Origin: Oscarella lobularis
Taxonomy: Eukaryota > Porifera > Homoscleromorpha > Homosclerophorida > Oscarellidae
NCBI RefSeq assembly: GCF_947507565.1
Contig: NC_089190.1
Location: forward strand, 868,001 to 932,000
Reading direction: 5' to 3'
Length of the DNA: 64,000 bases
Shown here: one piece after another, positions 10,691-21,349 of the stretch
How the letters are laid out: every line of letters starts with the position of its first letter
How positions within the stretch are numbered: the first letter of the stretch is position 1
The notes under the pieces: generated by a model
What the model was told of the DNA's origin: nothing
The model's input: the letters and a program-made list of their open reading frames with translations, nothing else
Databases searched by the model: none
Position numbers and translations under genes: made by a program

Positions 10691-11602
10691 CAGGGGGGGT
10701 TGATCGTTAGCGCACTAGGCGGCCACGCCCTTTCTAAAAGTTCGTTTTTCTGCGCTTCACGATTCTTTCTATGCCACCTAAACATAATGGTAAGTTTCTT
10801 TGGCCAATAGAAATGGTTCAAGATTAATTCCAATGCTTGCGTGCGCTTTTTGCGGGACTTCGTCGTCCGTGTCTAAAACAGCTCTGTGACCTTCGCTGCG
10901 TTTTGCTATGAGATTTTGGTCCATCGCAATCTTTGCCTTAGGCTTCCATAAGGCTTGCCATAGCTCGTGGCGCCGAATTTTCTCTGTCCTTTACGAACAT
11001 TCGGTCCGCTTTAGGCGATGGCCTCAGCAAATGCTCTAAGCCGTGTTCGTTAGGCCAGCCCTGAGTGAGAGTGTCGCAGAGAGCTTAAGATCTTCCTCCT
11101 GCATCCAGGGCTTCCAAGCAAATTGTCTCTTTCTAAGTTCTTTGAAGGGGGCGTGGTACGTCTCGAAGCTGCCTTGTAGCGCTTTCCGCAGTTTGACGCC
11201 GTTGTTTGGAAGACAGGGTGAAGCCGGTAGGCGTTAGTTCTACGCGATTACGCTTCATCCGCGCGACTCTAGCGGCAACCTGAGCTTCGATAGATGCCAT
11301 ATCGCCTACATTCTGTATGAAAAATGCAAAAGGAAAGGCGCCACGAGTCACGGCGTAAAGCGCCATGATATAACGAAGCTGAATTCTCACGGAGATCTAA
11401 AAGCTTCAATGGAAATCGCGAGAACGGAGGCGTTTTTGCGGTTGGTTGTGTTCGATAGCAGACAAGTCTGTGGCCGACATCAGTGGCCACCTTGTCCACA
11501 ACGATCACATACACGCACTAAAAATGATAGGCGACTGCGGAAAAACGTTCGTTTTTGGACGAGGTTACCGAAGCCTAGTGCGCTAACGATCAACCCCCCC
11601 TG
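10691..11602. mobile_element. 0.9-kb non-autonomous transposon with perfect 30-bp TIRs and 9-bp target duplication
   Basis: 10691-10720 and 11573-11602 are perfect reverse complements beginning CAGGGGGGGTTGATCGTTAG. Directly outside, GGTCGAGAA occurs at both 10682-10690 and 11603-11611. The CAGGG start recalls hAT, but hAT duplicates 8 bp; 9 bp fits Mutator-like elements. The interior has no transposase. A - strand stretch (about 11390-11133 onward, MASIEAQVAARVARMKRNR) might be captured coding sequence; I do not recognise it. Confidence 0.85.
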
Positions 11603-11860
11603 GGTCGAGAAAAAGTTTTCTGTAGCGCGCGTTAGAGCTTTCAATGTAACTTTGAGCCCTAATTGCGACTTTCGAATAAGGAAGTCTGACGATATTTAAA
11701 TGAAAATAGACTTAGCACTGCCGTGTCTCTAAACTGTATAATTTGGAGCAAAATCTGTAGGCTTTTTTCGCCTCTATGCAAAAAGTGTCGATTTCTCGGC
11801 TGAGAAAGAACGGATTCAATTGCAATTTCACAGTTTTCCTACCGTATTCCCTCACATAAA

Positions 11861-11950
11861 GGCGCATGCGCTTATAAGTGAAAAAGCGCCTGTTTTCTTT
11901 CCGAAGAAAACGATCTCTAAAACTCATTTATAGGCGCATGCGCTTGTATA
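11861..11950. repeat. Subterminal GCGCATGCGC repeats, left end
   Basis: AAGGCGCATGCGCTTATAAG within the TIR and TAGGCGCATGCGCTTGTATA about 70 bp inside it share the same palindromic core. Repeated subterminal palindromes usually serve as transposase-binding sites (inference). Confidence 0.6.
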
Positions 11951-12011
11951 AAATTTTTTGTTTTATTTTTGTTTTTGCTAATGCATAGGTAAACAGACAG
12001 TGGGACAGGTC

Positions 12012-13359
12012 CTAGTCATCTCCATCAGTTTCTGAACGTGAATCTTCATCGCTATCGGTGAACGTTGTTGTGTTGGACTCCGAGTAGCTAGACTGCGATA
12101 GTTCTTCGCTGACATCTTCACCACCGAGCATTGCAGCCAGACGACTGTGCAACATTAAATCGCTTTGGGCGGTACTTTGCACAATGCCGCATTGCGCAAA
12201 TGACTTGGCTATAATTTCCGCGTCAAGTGAACTCCAGCATTCGACCACCCATTCTGCCACCTGCTTGTACAAAGCGGATTTTCGGTTGCCGGCCCTAGTA
12301 TATTCTCTAATCCCATCGGCTAGCCAATCCTTCCATTTCCTCCTCATCGCGTCTTTAAATGGCTTGTTCCAAGACAAATCACACGGCTGCAGTAGTGGCG
12401 TCATTCCGGCAGGGACGTAAATTGCTCTAGTTTGATTTTCTCGTGTCAATTGATTTTGAATTCGAGCATGCAGGTGACTGGCGTGACGATCAAGAACCAA
12501 AACAGCTGGTTGACGAAAGAGAATTCTTTCGGCGCTTCCAAACATTCTGCAACCAGTTTTCTAGGAGCTCCGTGTTCATTGAGCCGCCTTTGGAAACCTG
12601 GACTACAACGACAGAGGGAAATTGAACTTTCGGAACATTCTTCAGTCCACGAAAAATCAGCATAGGAGGAAGTTTACTTCCGTCTGCTAACGCGGCCAAA
12701 ACGACAGTGTATCTCATTTTTTCCTTCCCTGTCGTTTTCGATAAAACAGTTTTCACCCTTCTAAAATCAATGCTTCGGTTTGAGGGCATGTCGAACCACA
12801 TGGGAGTCTCGTCCATATTCCCAATTGCAAACATTGGGTATTCTCTCTCTGCGAGAGAAACCTGACACTCGTCAATGAATTTCTTTGCCAAATCGGAAGC
12901 ATCAGTGGGAATCTTTTGGCCCTCAGAAGTAATGACGCGTGTGCACAAATCGTTTCGTTTCAAAAACCTGCTAAGCCGTCCTTTTGACGCCTTGAACTGT
13001 CCTTCGGGAGAAACTCCGTGAAGCGTTTCGTACAATTCCAGTGCTTTTGACTGTACGTCAGGAGCATTAACTGTTATTCGTTCCTCCCTTCGATCTTTGA
13101 TCCATTCAACAAGCAATTTCTCTAACTCAGGATGTCTTCCGTGCAAGTATCCGGTTCGGAATAGGCGTCTCCTTTTGCGCGTAGAGACGTCACGCCTTTC
13201 GGATGCTTCATCAAGCCTGCTCTCCTGCTGTCGCCACCTCTGCACGACTTTTCGATGAATTCCGTACTGCTTCGCCGTTTTTGAAGCATTTCCGTCGTTT
13301 TCTTTGAGAGAGTCGAGAAGCTGACGCTTAAATTCAAGAGAATAGGACTTGCGATGCAT
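12012..13359 (-). pseudogene. Pogo/Tigger-like DDE transposase, one frameshift
   Basis: ATG at 13359. The N-terminus has a helix-turn-helix (SLKENDGNASKTAKQYGIHR) and a second DNA-binding helical region. The DDE_1 core follows: IGNMDETPMWFDMP (first Asp), VLVLDRHASHL (second Asp) and LLQPCDLSWNKPFK (third Asp). An acidic Ser/Thr tail ends the protein. The frame changes near 12515-12535: one frame runs to 12490, and the continuation with FRQPAVLVLD is the frame ending at 12012. Restoring one base would give a protein of about 445 residues, normal for the family. All three catalytic Asp are present. Confidence 0.8.
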
Positions 13360-13400
13360 GTCGCGTGTACAGATGCTGCCCGACGGACGATTATCCCTCG

Positions 13401-13496
13401 CCTAAAGGCGCATGCGCTTGTACTCGAGTTATAGGCGCATGCGCTTATTCAGTTCACTTATAAGCGCATGCGCCTTTATGTGAGGGAATACGGTAG
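13401..13496. repeat. Subterminal and terminal GCGCATGCGC repeats, right end
   Basis: Three copies of the palindrome GCGCATGCGC in 75 bp (about 13410, 13435 and 13464), the last inside the TIR. Their spacing is near 25-30 bp. Confidence 0.65.
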
Positions 13497-14935
13497 TTGC
13501 CTACACGGGCATTGAACCGTGCTGGTCAGCAGCGGCTACGACTGCTGGTTCGCAAAACGACTTGCAGCCAGGCGCAATTCTTAAAGGCTTCAGCTACATT
13601 CATGTAACTTTGAGCGCGTTGCGCGGTTGGTCGCCGATCATGGCAATTTTGCTCAAATTTACTGATTTTACTTTATCTTATGCAGAATCAGTAGAGGAAT
13701 TGATCTGTGCAAAAGTTTTGAAATCCGACAATCCGTTGACAAGTCATTCACGATTAAAAACTGACGGTCCCGGATGCAATTTTCAAAAATGAATATTTCT
13801 TTGTAATCATACTTTCAGACAACAAACTTAGACTCAAAAAATTTCAAAAATTACGTTTTGTCTTTGTTTAAAGTTTCAATTGATTTGAATTTGCCGTTAC
13901 AGAAATCAATAACCGCTAATTTTTGCATATATTTTTGAATATTTGGAAATCAATAGCCAATTTCAAAATTGTCTTTTTAGCAGTGAGGTTGGGAGATGTC
14001 ATTGCGTTTTTTCAGACACATGATATTAGAGTTCAGAACTTTATTTTAAAAAGTAATTATAAAAAATACAAAAAATAAGAAAAAATTTAAAAACCTTTCA
14101 AAAGTTCTCAACTTGATCTAGATAACATGTAAAAATAAAAGAGAAAGGATTTAAGACAATAACTCGAAAAACGTCTCTACAACTTACTGGTTTCCTTCGT
14201 AGCCGTCTTCCGGCTACTTGATGTCTTTTTCTTCTTTCTTGAAGCATCAGAGGAGCCTAAGAAGTTGGAAAACATGACGAGGAGGACACCATCGCTCGAC
14301 TTCGCACTTCCGGTTAGGCTCTCGAAGCCGATGCTTCTTTTAACGAAGCATGGCAGTCTGTAAGAGCCTTCCGGCGCGAGCCGAGGCGGTTCGGGTGCCA
14401 GCGAAGAGAGGAACGGCTGACTCCCGCCTCTCTTCGACTTGGCCAATGCCTTTGAGAACTCACCTAAAGTGAAGAGGAGCGTCGCCGAAGGCTTCTCTTC
14501 GCTCGTCGGCCGCTGCGCGATATCTTCCTGGCAAAGGGAGGGACCCAAAGGGAGCAGCAAATTGCGACAAATAGCGCACGCAGACAGAAACAGTTTGCAG
14601 GCAGTGGTGAATGCGTTCTCTTGCGTACTTACTTACGCATATGTATCTCTGGCATTGATACCATATGCAGTTGCGTGCGCACGACTTTTTGATATTAAGA
14701 ATCTATTACGACAAGAAACATTTTGCAGGCAACACAACCGTCGACCGAGTGAAAGAAGCCTACTGCCAGAAAGACAAACAAATTTAATTTTACCGCCATG
14801 GATCTTGCCCGAAAAAAGAAGAAGAGCGAAATCAACCTTGTCCTGAAGGGGAAGTGCTGTGCTGCCAATGGCAAAATACAGTTTCCAGCTCTACAGCGTC
14901 AAGTTTGTTACTAGTAACATTTTATATTTGTATAT
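13497..14935. other. AT-rich interval without a recognisable gene
   Basis: 13500-14160 is very AT-rich. A 127-codon - frame at 14177-14560 (Ser/Lys-rich) and a 135-codon + frame at 14439-14846 overlap; neither has a recognisable domain. The 14200-14560 stretch contains many short inverted words (CTTCCGGCTAC, GGTTAGGCTCTCG) and may be another dead element. Confidence 0.4.
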
Positions 14936-14938
14936 GTT

Positions 14939-15510
14939 TTAGTGATGAACTTGGAAAGAATTTTTGAATATCATCAACACATCTTCGAGGTAAACCAAAA
15001 GATTCTTTCCATGTTTATCTTTTACATCAGCCATATTAGCCCGAATATCGTCCAACTCGGCCTTTCTCTTTAGGACGGTTTCATGAACCATATCGGCGTG
15101 TGTGGCATATACGCGATTCTGCATTGCTTCTAAGTCGTTAAATCCTGAAGACAACAGGAGCTGCAACACACTATCTGGCGTTGCCTGAGAAATCTTCTCT
15201 ATCGTTTCATCTTTCATGATCTACGCAAAAAAAGTCACAAAGACAGATTTTTCGAACGCGACTTTACTGTGTTGACAATGAGCCTTAGTTCCGGGTCGCA
15301 CAGATCCTCGAACACCAGTTGCTCTGTCGCTTTGTCCACGCTGCCAGTGATTATGTAAATGATTGATGCTGGCGAGAGACCAGGTAAAGCCGTGCAGCCG
15401 TGAACAAGGCCGTGTGCCATAATTCGTCCAAACGTACGATACACGCCACAGGACAAAGCTGTTGTGTCGTAAATTGGCCACTTGTTGTTATCTTGGCCTG
15501 CGCAAAGCAA
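14939..15510 (-). pseudogene. HECT E3 ligase-like fragment (G2E3-like)
   Basis: The frame 15510-15235 reads YDTTALSCGVYRTFGRIMAH, GLVHGCTALPGLSPASIIYI and LVFEDLCDPELRLIV. This resembles the N-lobe start of the HECT domain in G2/M-specific E3-like proteins that are widespread, often transposon-borne, in animals (family knowledge). A short gap ending TTTTTGCGTAG at about 15222 could be an intron; the next frame (15217-14939) continues with helical sequence (VLQLLLSSGFNDLEAMQNRV). The C-lobe with the catalytic Cys is not present, so this is a fragment or a gene with unseen exons. Confidence 0.5.
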
Positions 15511-15619
15511 TGAACAACGATAGTACGTTTTGTCTAAACAGTCTACAAGATTTATGTCTACTACCTTCTACAAGATGAGCACCGAATGGCGGAATACAAT
15601 AAGTCGAAAAATTCACGTA

Positions 15620-15661
15620 TAGGGCCGCCCCCCCCTCCCCCCCCCCCCCCCCCCTTCCCCC
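15620..15661 (+). repeat. Poly-C tract
   Basis: Almost uninterrupted C with a few T. The opposite strand is a long G run able to form a G-quadruplex; the length may be unreliable in the assembly. Confidence 0.8.
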
Positions 15662-15765
15662 AGGATGGAGCTCCCGTTCGGTGCTTCAGCTGGAAGTAAT
15701 CTTGAACAATCATTATTCTACTCCTGTTCTTTTGTTTTTGTGTTTAGTATTTGTCTGAATAAAAA

Positions 15766-16627
15766 ACGTGGAGGTCCAGACGCTTCGTTGCCCAAAATGG
15801 CGGTAGTTTTGAGTAGTCAAAACACACAAATGCGAATAGAGACATAGGAATTACACAGAAAAACATAAATGGGGAGAGAGATAAGCATAAAGTACATGTA
15901 CGAACACGTACATAAGGAGACCGAACTCATACAGGAAGTGTAGACAGAGGCTGAAAGTACTGAGACAAACACACAGATGCGGACACAGACAGGCAGAAAC
16001 TACACAAACAAACACAGACACAGATAGGCAAAAAACTAAACATAAAAACAGCAATTCGGAGGCAAATAGGCGAATAGTACATATAAGAACACGCAGATAA
16101 AGAGACAGACACATATAGGCAGTGAAGACAGAAGCCTATACTACACAGACAAACATACAGATGCAAACACAGACAGGCAGAAAGTACACAGACAAACACA
16201 TAGATGCGAACACAGACAGAAAAAACTACACAGACACACACATAGATGCGGAGACAGACAGGCAGAAACTACACAAAAAAGCACAGTCACAGATAGGCAG
16301 AGACTAAACATAAAAACAGGAATGCGGAGACAGATAGGCAAATAGTACATATAAGAACACGCAGATAAAGAGACTGACACATATAGGCAGTGTGTAGACA
16401 GAAGCAGAGACAGGCAGAAATTAGACAGTCTCAGTACTTTCTGCCTCTTTCTACAATCCTGTATGAGTCTGTCTCCTTATCTACGTGTTTGTACAGGTAC
16501 TTTCTGCTTATCTCTCTCCCCATTTATGTTTTTCTGCGTAGTTTCTGTCTGTCTCTCTTCGAACTTGTGTGTTTTCCCACTCAAAACTACTGCCATTTTG
16601 GGCAACGAAGCGTCTGGACCTCCACGT
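15766..16627. mobile_element. MITE with about 200-bp inverted ends and repeat-filled core
   Basis: 15766-15965 and about 16430-16627 are inverted copies (outer end ACGTGGAGGTCCAGACGCTT, then TTGCCCAAAATGGCGGTAG). The core between them is tandem repeat. No transposase and no certain target duplication are visible. A related stretch lies at 8500-8575, and the right end shares extra outer flank with it. Confidence 0.7.
15850..16430. repeat. CAGACA-rich tandem repeat
   Basis: Degenerate units of the type ACACAGACAGGCAGAAACTA with period about 40-60 bp. Several + strand units match each other closely (15990-16060 against 16270-16340). Open frames here on both strands are by-products of the repeat. 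Confidence 0.75.
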
Positions 16628-16659
16628 TGGTGTTGCCTGGGTGATGCTAACACAGACGC

Positions 16660-17690
16660 GAAAACGTTACCTCAAGGTACTCTTTCGAACGACAAAAGCC
16701 TACTCTAAATAATTGCCAAAAACTCCTACGCGATCTTGCTACCCGGTCGAAGACAAGGTAAGTGGACCAGTTTCTATTATATGTATTCCTCCTTCCTTTT
16801 TTGTTAAACCGCTCTTGAATTGCTATGAATTTACAAGCTGAGGTGCTCTAAGGATACGCAGAAAATGGTTAGGATTTGAAATATACTATACCAGGTAAAT
16901 AAATTAGCTAATTAACCTTTCGATTGAGACTGATATATGATTCGTTTCATCGAGAACTTCAAATTAGACGCAACCAGCATGTGTATGCAGTCTTGAGAAC
17001 GTCAATCGCTGCCGTAAAATAGATAAAAAGCAAACCTTCGCTTCGCTCGATTGCTCAGGTCGATTTTTGCTTGTAATCAAGACGCCCAGAACGTTTCAGG
17101 AGTAATAACGGTATAGTCCTTACCTCGAAAAGTCCAAGACTATTTAAAATGTCTCCGTTTTACGTCTTCCTCCCAGTGCTCCCACCTGAAGTTCTCTCAT
17201 CCACTGTATTGCAATGTCTTCGACATCCCGACGTCTCATATATACGTATACAGGTGACAGCCCTAAAACGCATCTTTCCAAACCTCGATTAGCAATTAAC
17301 GGTTGCTGGCGGTTAGATCGGACGTGGAAACTACTAAGATCGTACAGAGCGGAAGTGCATTCCTGAGTGTATGTACAGCTATGGCTCCGTAAGTAGGTAG
17401 GCGACGACTTTTCTCTCCGCATGGACATTCGGATTCGATATACGCAACTCACACCGGCGTCGATTTTGCTTGAGGGGCCCCCAAAAGGAACCTACTCCCA
17501 GTAGCGACGCGACGTCACTAATTAGATTGTCTTTGGGCTTCCCCGACTTCAAGACACGCCTATATTTCGCATTTGTCCGCCAACATTGATCGTTTCTTCT
17601 GCGCATTCTGTCTCACGATCCTTCCAGGTAGCTGTCGATCGACACTTTGTCGGTCCCGCAAGACGAACTCTTTCAGTAGCTTAGGAACCG
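16660..17690. other. No recognisable gene
   Basis: Two overlapping - strand frames (17144-17452 and 17379-17606) are the longest; neither shows a domain. No repeat ends seen. Confidence 0.35.
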
Positions 17691-18462
17691 GGCCGGAAAA
17701 TTTTCGTTTATTTAAAGGCAAAGACAGCAATTTCGGCATTAAATAAGAAATACTTCAACTTATTTATAAAGAAAATTATGCAATTAATTTTTTGGATAAA
17801 AATAGGGCTCAATAGTAACCGGGCAACGAAAAATTCGTTTTTTCAAAAGCAACCGCTGCAATGAAAATGTTTCTCTGCATCAAATTATTGCTACTTGACT
17901 GATTTATAGCTAAAAACGAGCGATCTGTTTATAGATAAAAAAGGGGCACCAGGCCGAAAAAATTCCTTTTATATAAAGTGGAGGCAGCTATTTCTGCATC
18001 AAATTAGAGCTACTTCGACCCATTTATAGCGTAAATATTTTGAATAAAGGTGAGGCCCCATTAGGAAACGGACAACGAAAATTTCGTTTATTTACAGGCA
18101 AAGGCAGCAGTAAAACCGTTTTCTTGCATCAAATTAGAGCTACTTCGACTGCTTTGTAGCAAAAAATGAGCGATTAGTTTTATAGTTAAAAATGAGGTCC
18201 TATTAGGAACCTGTCCACGAAAATTTCGTTTATTTAAAGGCAAAGGCAGCAAGGAAAACGTTTTTCTGCATCAAATTGGAGCTAATAACTGATTTAAAGC
18301 AAAAAAAGCAATTAATTATATAGATAAAAATGAGGCTCCAATAGGAACCGGGTCGCCAAAATTTCGTTTACTTAAAGGCAAAGACAGCAATTTCTGCATT
18401 AAATAAGAGCTACTTTGACTCATTTATTTTGTAAAATATGCGATTAATTTTTGTTTAAACAG
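17690..18462 (+). repeat. Minisatellite, six diverged units of 115-145 bp
   Basis: Units begin near 17690, 17818, 17952, 18067, 18210 and 18347. Each contains AATTTCGTTTATTTAAAGGC, then CTGCATCAAATTAGAGCTAC, and ends near TAAAAATGAGGC...AGGAAC. Units differ by about 10-25 percent. The same unit resumes at 23073-23395, so the array is interrupted. Confidence 0.85.
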
Positions 18463-18653
18463 CTCTTCCCAGTGGACAGAGGCCCATTCACGGATCCTTA
18501 TTCAGCATATTTTATAACATTGCGTCTCTCTATCTAATGGACATCTCCTAATTCTGAACTGTGGACAAAATACGTGTCCCAAAATAGATTCTTAGTGTAT
18601 ATTTTGTTTCTGTAGAAGAGGACAAACAAACCGAGTGTCACAGAAAGCCTTAA

Positions 18654-20200
18654 GGCTGGTTCACATTAGGTTACGCTAGGCTTGCGTCCGTCCAGCGTCA
18701 GCGTTGCGTCCGTCTCCGTAACGTCTGCGTATGCGTAAACCCGTTCACATTAACTATTGGTCTAGCGTCACTATTTTAACGCACTTTAAACAATTGAGAA
18801 TTTCTGGCACGTGTCGTACAATTTTTTTTGCGATTTTCTCAATGTTGTCCTCGGAAGAGAAGCTCGTTATCGTGACCCTTCTGTGGTTAGTTTGGAAGAG
18901 AGTCCGTCAGTCGAAAAATAGGCGTCGATGCTGGGTCCGAGCACGAAATCAATGCCGACGTGTGCACGGTGCCGATCACTGCCTCGTTCGTCAGCTTTCC
19001 GTGTCTGACAAGCAAGGCTTTTTTTCTTACTTACGAATGACTCCAACAACTTTTGAAAGTCTTCTCCAAATCGTGGGGCCGCGTATCGCTCATCCCAGAG
19101 CCTACCGCACGTCTTCAGCACGTCGGCCTGAAATTTCTCCTCAAGAACGTCTTGCCCTGACATTGCGCTATTTGGTTACAGGCAACTCGCAAACCTCGTT
19201 AGCATTTGAATTCCATATGGGCAAATCCACCGTAAACGGAATTGTCCGAGAGACGTGCGCAGCGCTATGGGAGACTCTCAAGTCAGAGTTCGTAAAATTC
19301 CCAGCTAACGAGGAGGAATGGAGAGGAATCGCCAAACGATTTGAAAGTCGCTGGAATTTTCCTCGTTGTCTGGGAGCTATCGACGGAAAGCACGTCATAA
19401 TACAGGCCCCGTCCCATGCTGGTTCTTCGTATTATAACTATAAAGGAACTCATTCTATCGTATTAATGGCCGTCGTCGATGCTAACTATAGATTTATATA
19501 CGTGGATATTGGAAATTATGGGCGCCAAAGCGATGGAGGAATATTTAGCAATAGCACATTTGGAGCATCACTAGAAAGAGAAACTCTGAATCTTCCTTTA
19601 CCTGCTGAATTATTAATAGATGGCAAGTCAAAGATGCTACCTTACGTATTTGTAGGAGATGAAGCTTTTCCGCTAAAAAAGAATCTGCTGCGACCATTTC
19701 CGGGTCGAAATTTGCCGAATGATGAAGCATTATTTAATTACAGGTTAGCATATTCATTCCTTGCAATGTTGGAAAATAAAACACTTACATCTTACCTAGA
19801 CTGAGTAGAGCTCGCCGTATAATAGAGAATGCGTTTGGAATTTTGGCCTCGCGCTGGAGAATTTTTCGTCGTGTGCTGATCGCCGATCCAGGAACGGCAA
19901 CGAGTGTATGCCTTGCAGCTGTTGGCCTACACAATTTCTTGCGTGTAAAAGACTCGGCGTGCTACTGTCCACCAGGATTCATTGATATTGACGACGGAGA
20001 GAACGTTCTGCCTGGATCGTGGAGAGAAGAGCGAGATGGAATTGGAGGGGGCCATGGAGCAATTGTGCCGCTGGCAGGGACAGGCGGAAAGTACTCGAAA
20101 GCGGCGTCCGAATCTCGCATCGCCTACAAGAAGTATTTTGCAAGTGAGGAGGGTTCAGTTCCATGGCAGATGGCTCATGTTATGAGAACGTAAACTTGGT
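18654..20200 (+). mobile_element. PIF/Harbinger element
   Basis: The left end GGCTGGTTCACATTAGG after TAA, followed by GC-rich ACGTCTGCGT-type words, is typical of animal Harbinger ends, which duplicate a 3-bp TWA. The transposase lies at 18842-20193. I found no matching right end before 23 kb, so the 3' boundary is only the end of the gene. Confidence 0.6.
18842..20193 (+). CDS. Harbinger (HARBI1-like) transposase, two exons
   Basis: Exons 18842-19743 and 19800-20193 are joined by a 56-bp intron (GTTAGC to CCTAG). The joined frame is open for 431 residues, close to the usual 350-430. It contains a helix-turn-helix region (ERLALTLRYLVTGNSQTSLA, STVNGIVRETC) and the DDE_4 nuclease: CLGAIDGKHV (first Asp), NYGRQSDGGIF (second Asp), VGDEAFPLKKNLLRPFPG and SRARRIIENAFGILASRWRI (Glu). 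No stop or shift is seen, so it could still be active. Start chosen at MLSSEEK because upstream codons lie in the terminal repeat. Real Harbingers also need a Myb-like partner; none was recognised. Confidence 0.85.
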
Positions 20201-20204
20201 CATC

Positions 20205-20890
20205 ACCTAGATATTAAAGTACACAATAATCAACGTAAAACAGTAAACAGATACATATACACGTATGTCTATGCGCATAGTATATATATATATGCGCTCT
20301 ATGTATACACAAATTTAAGATATGTGATATATACCGTTTATAAATAGGGTTACCTTACTGCTCAAATTCTATGCTAAAAAGCACTTTGTCAATCTCGATT
20401 TTGGCAAGTGCTCTCTTTTGAGGTGGCAGCCGCTGCAAGGTCGCTGCCACCTGCTTTCCAAAAAGCGAGCACTCGCCTTCCTCCTCCTTATTTTCTCTGA
20501 AGAAAATTTCTGAGGATAAATAACGTTGCATGCGATTGTAATTAATGTATACCTCAAGTATGACAAGGTGTCTATGAATGCTCTCTCCACTTCCTCCCCC
20601 TGATCACGCTTTCTCTTCTGCCTTTTTCTTCCTGTTTCCTGTTCTCCTTCCTCCCCCCTACTCTCTTCGCCTCCGTTCTCTGTCTCTGCTGTCTCATTCT
20701 CCTCTCTCCCTCCATCTCCCGGTCCATCTCCTTCCGTACTATCTCCAAACCCACTACAAATTTTGTTGATATCGTGAGTATAAACAATTTGGTCGTTTAA
20801 ATGTATTTTTCAATTTGAGTACCTTTCCTCGAATGCCGTTGCGCTAAAATTTGCCACAGTCCTAAACGTTTTTAGCAGAATTTATACAGT
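20205..20890. other. Low-complexity spacer
   Basis: Holds an AT microsatellite (TATATATATATATGCG near 20281), a short stem GAGGTGGCAGCCGCTGC...GCTGCCACCT near 20421-20451, and a pyrimidine-only tract at about 20580-20745. No gene recognised. Confidence 0.5.
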
Positions 20891-20897
20891 TTATGCA

Positions 20898-21290
20898 TCA
20901 AATTATAAATTGTGCTTTACGTATATACCTTCTATGTTTAACTGTTTCCTCAAGCAGGTTTCTGACGATTTCTTTCATTTTGTCAATGAATGGCTTAGCG
21001 CCATAGAGACAATAAAGGCAAGGTATTTCTAGACCGTAGCCGCCTCCTCGGTTGACGCGTTTCCCAGTAATCCTTACCGTTCCTTTGTTCACTTCTCGCT
21101 GCAAGAAGCTGCTCAGAAATGGAGCAAGATTGTATGGTACATGTCCAACAACGTCCTGTTCCTTCATGACTGCAACTGCTCTTCTGTCTATATCGTTATT
21201 GGGCTCTCGTCGAAGAAGCAACGTCTCCCCTATTCTTGGTTCCCAGATATCTTTGTATACGAAAGTATGAAGAAACTTCTAGGTAGTCCG
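20898..21290 (-). CDS. Orphan HIRAN-like domain protein
   Basis: The - frame reads FVYKDIWEPRIGETLLLRRE, NNDIDRRAVAVMKEQDVVGH, VPYNLAPFLSSFLQ, TGKRVNRGGGYGLEIPCLY. This is the HIRAN-type fold: paired strands, the D.RAVAV and VGHVP blocks, and the terminal GLEIPC. HIRAN domains bind 3' DNA ends in HLTF; free-standing versions are abundant in cnidarian and sponge genomes and have no known job (from memory). The only upstream ATG (about 21324, MASSPVSEQNADYLE) is one base out of frame at about 21285, so the gene is either broken or starts elsewhere. Confidence 0.55.
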
Positions 21291-21349
21291 CGTTTTGCTC
21301 AGAAACTGGTGAACTCGCCATCGTGATTCGCAAAATTTCGTCAATGCGC

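Larger units (their letters stand above)
11842..13493 (-). mobile_element. Complete pogo-like (Tc1/mariner) element
   Basis: The ends form 40-bp perfect inverted repeats (CCGTATTCCCTCACATAAAG outward end) flanked by TA at 11840-11841 and 13494-13495, the target duplication of the Tc1/mariner superfamily. The - strand transposase occupies 12012-13359. Extra copies of the palindrome GCGCATGCGC lie just inside both ends. Only one frame break is seen in the gene, so the insertion is fairly young. Confidence 0.9.

Noticed and set aside
15851-16708. Cys/Leu/Val-rich ORFs on both strands
   Set aside because: Translations of the CAGACA-type tandem repeat, not genes.
17690-18462. Regular direct repeats that might suggest a CRISPR-like array
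   Set aside because: Units are 115-145 bp, diverged, without short constant repeats and unique spacers, in a eukaryotic genome.
20572-20787. Charged ORF (EMDREMEGERRMRQQRQR) on the - strand
   Set aside because: Product of a pyrimidine-only tract on the + strand.
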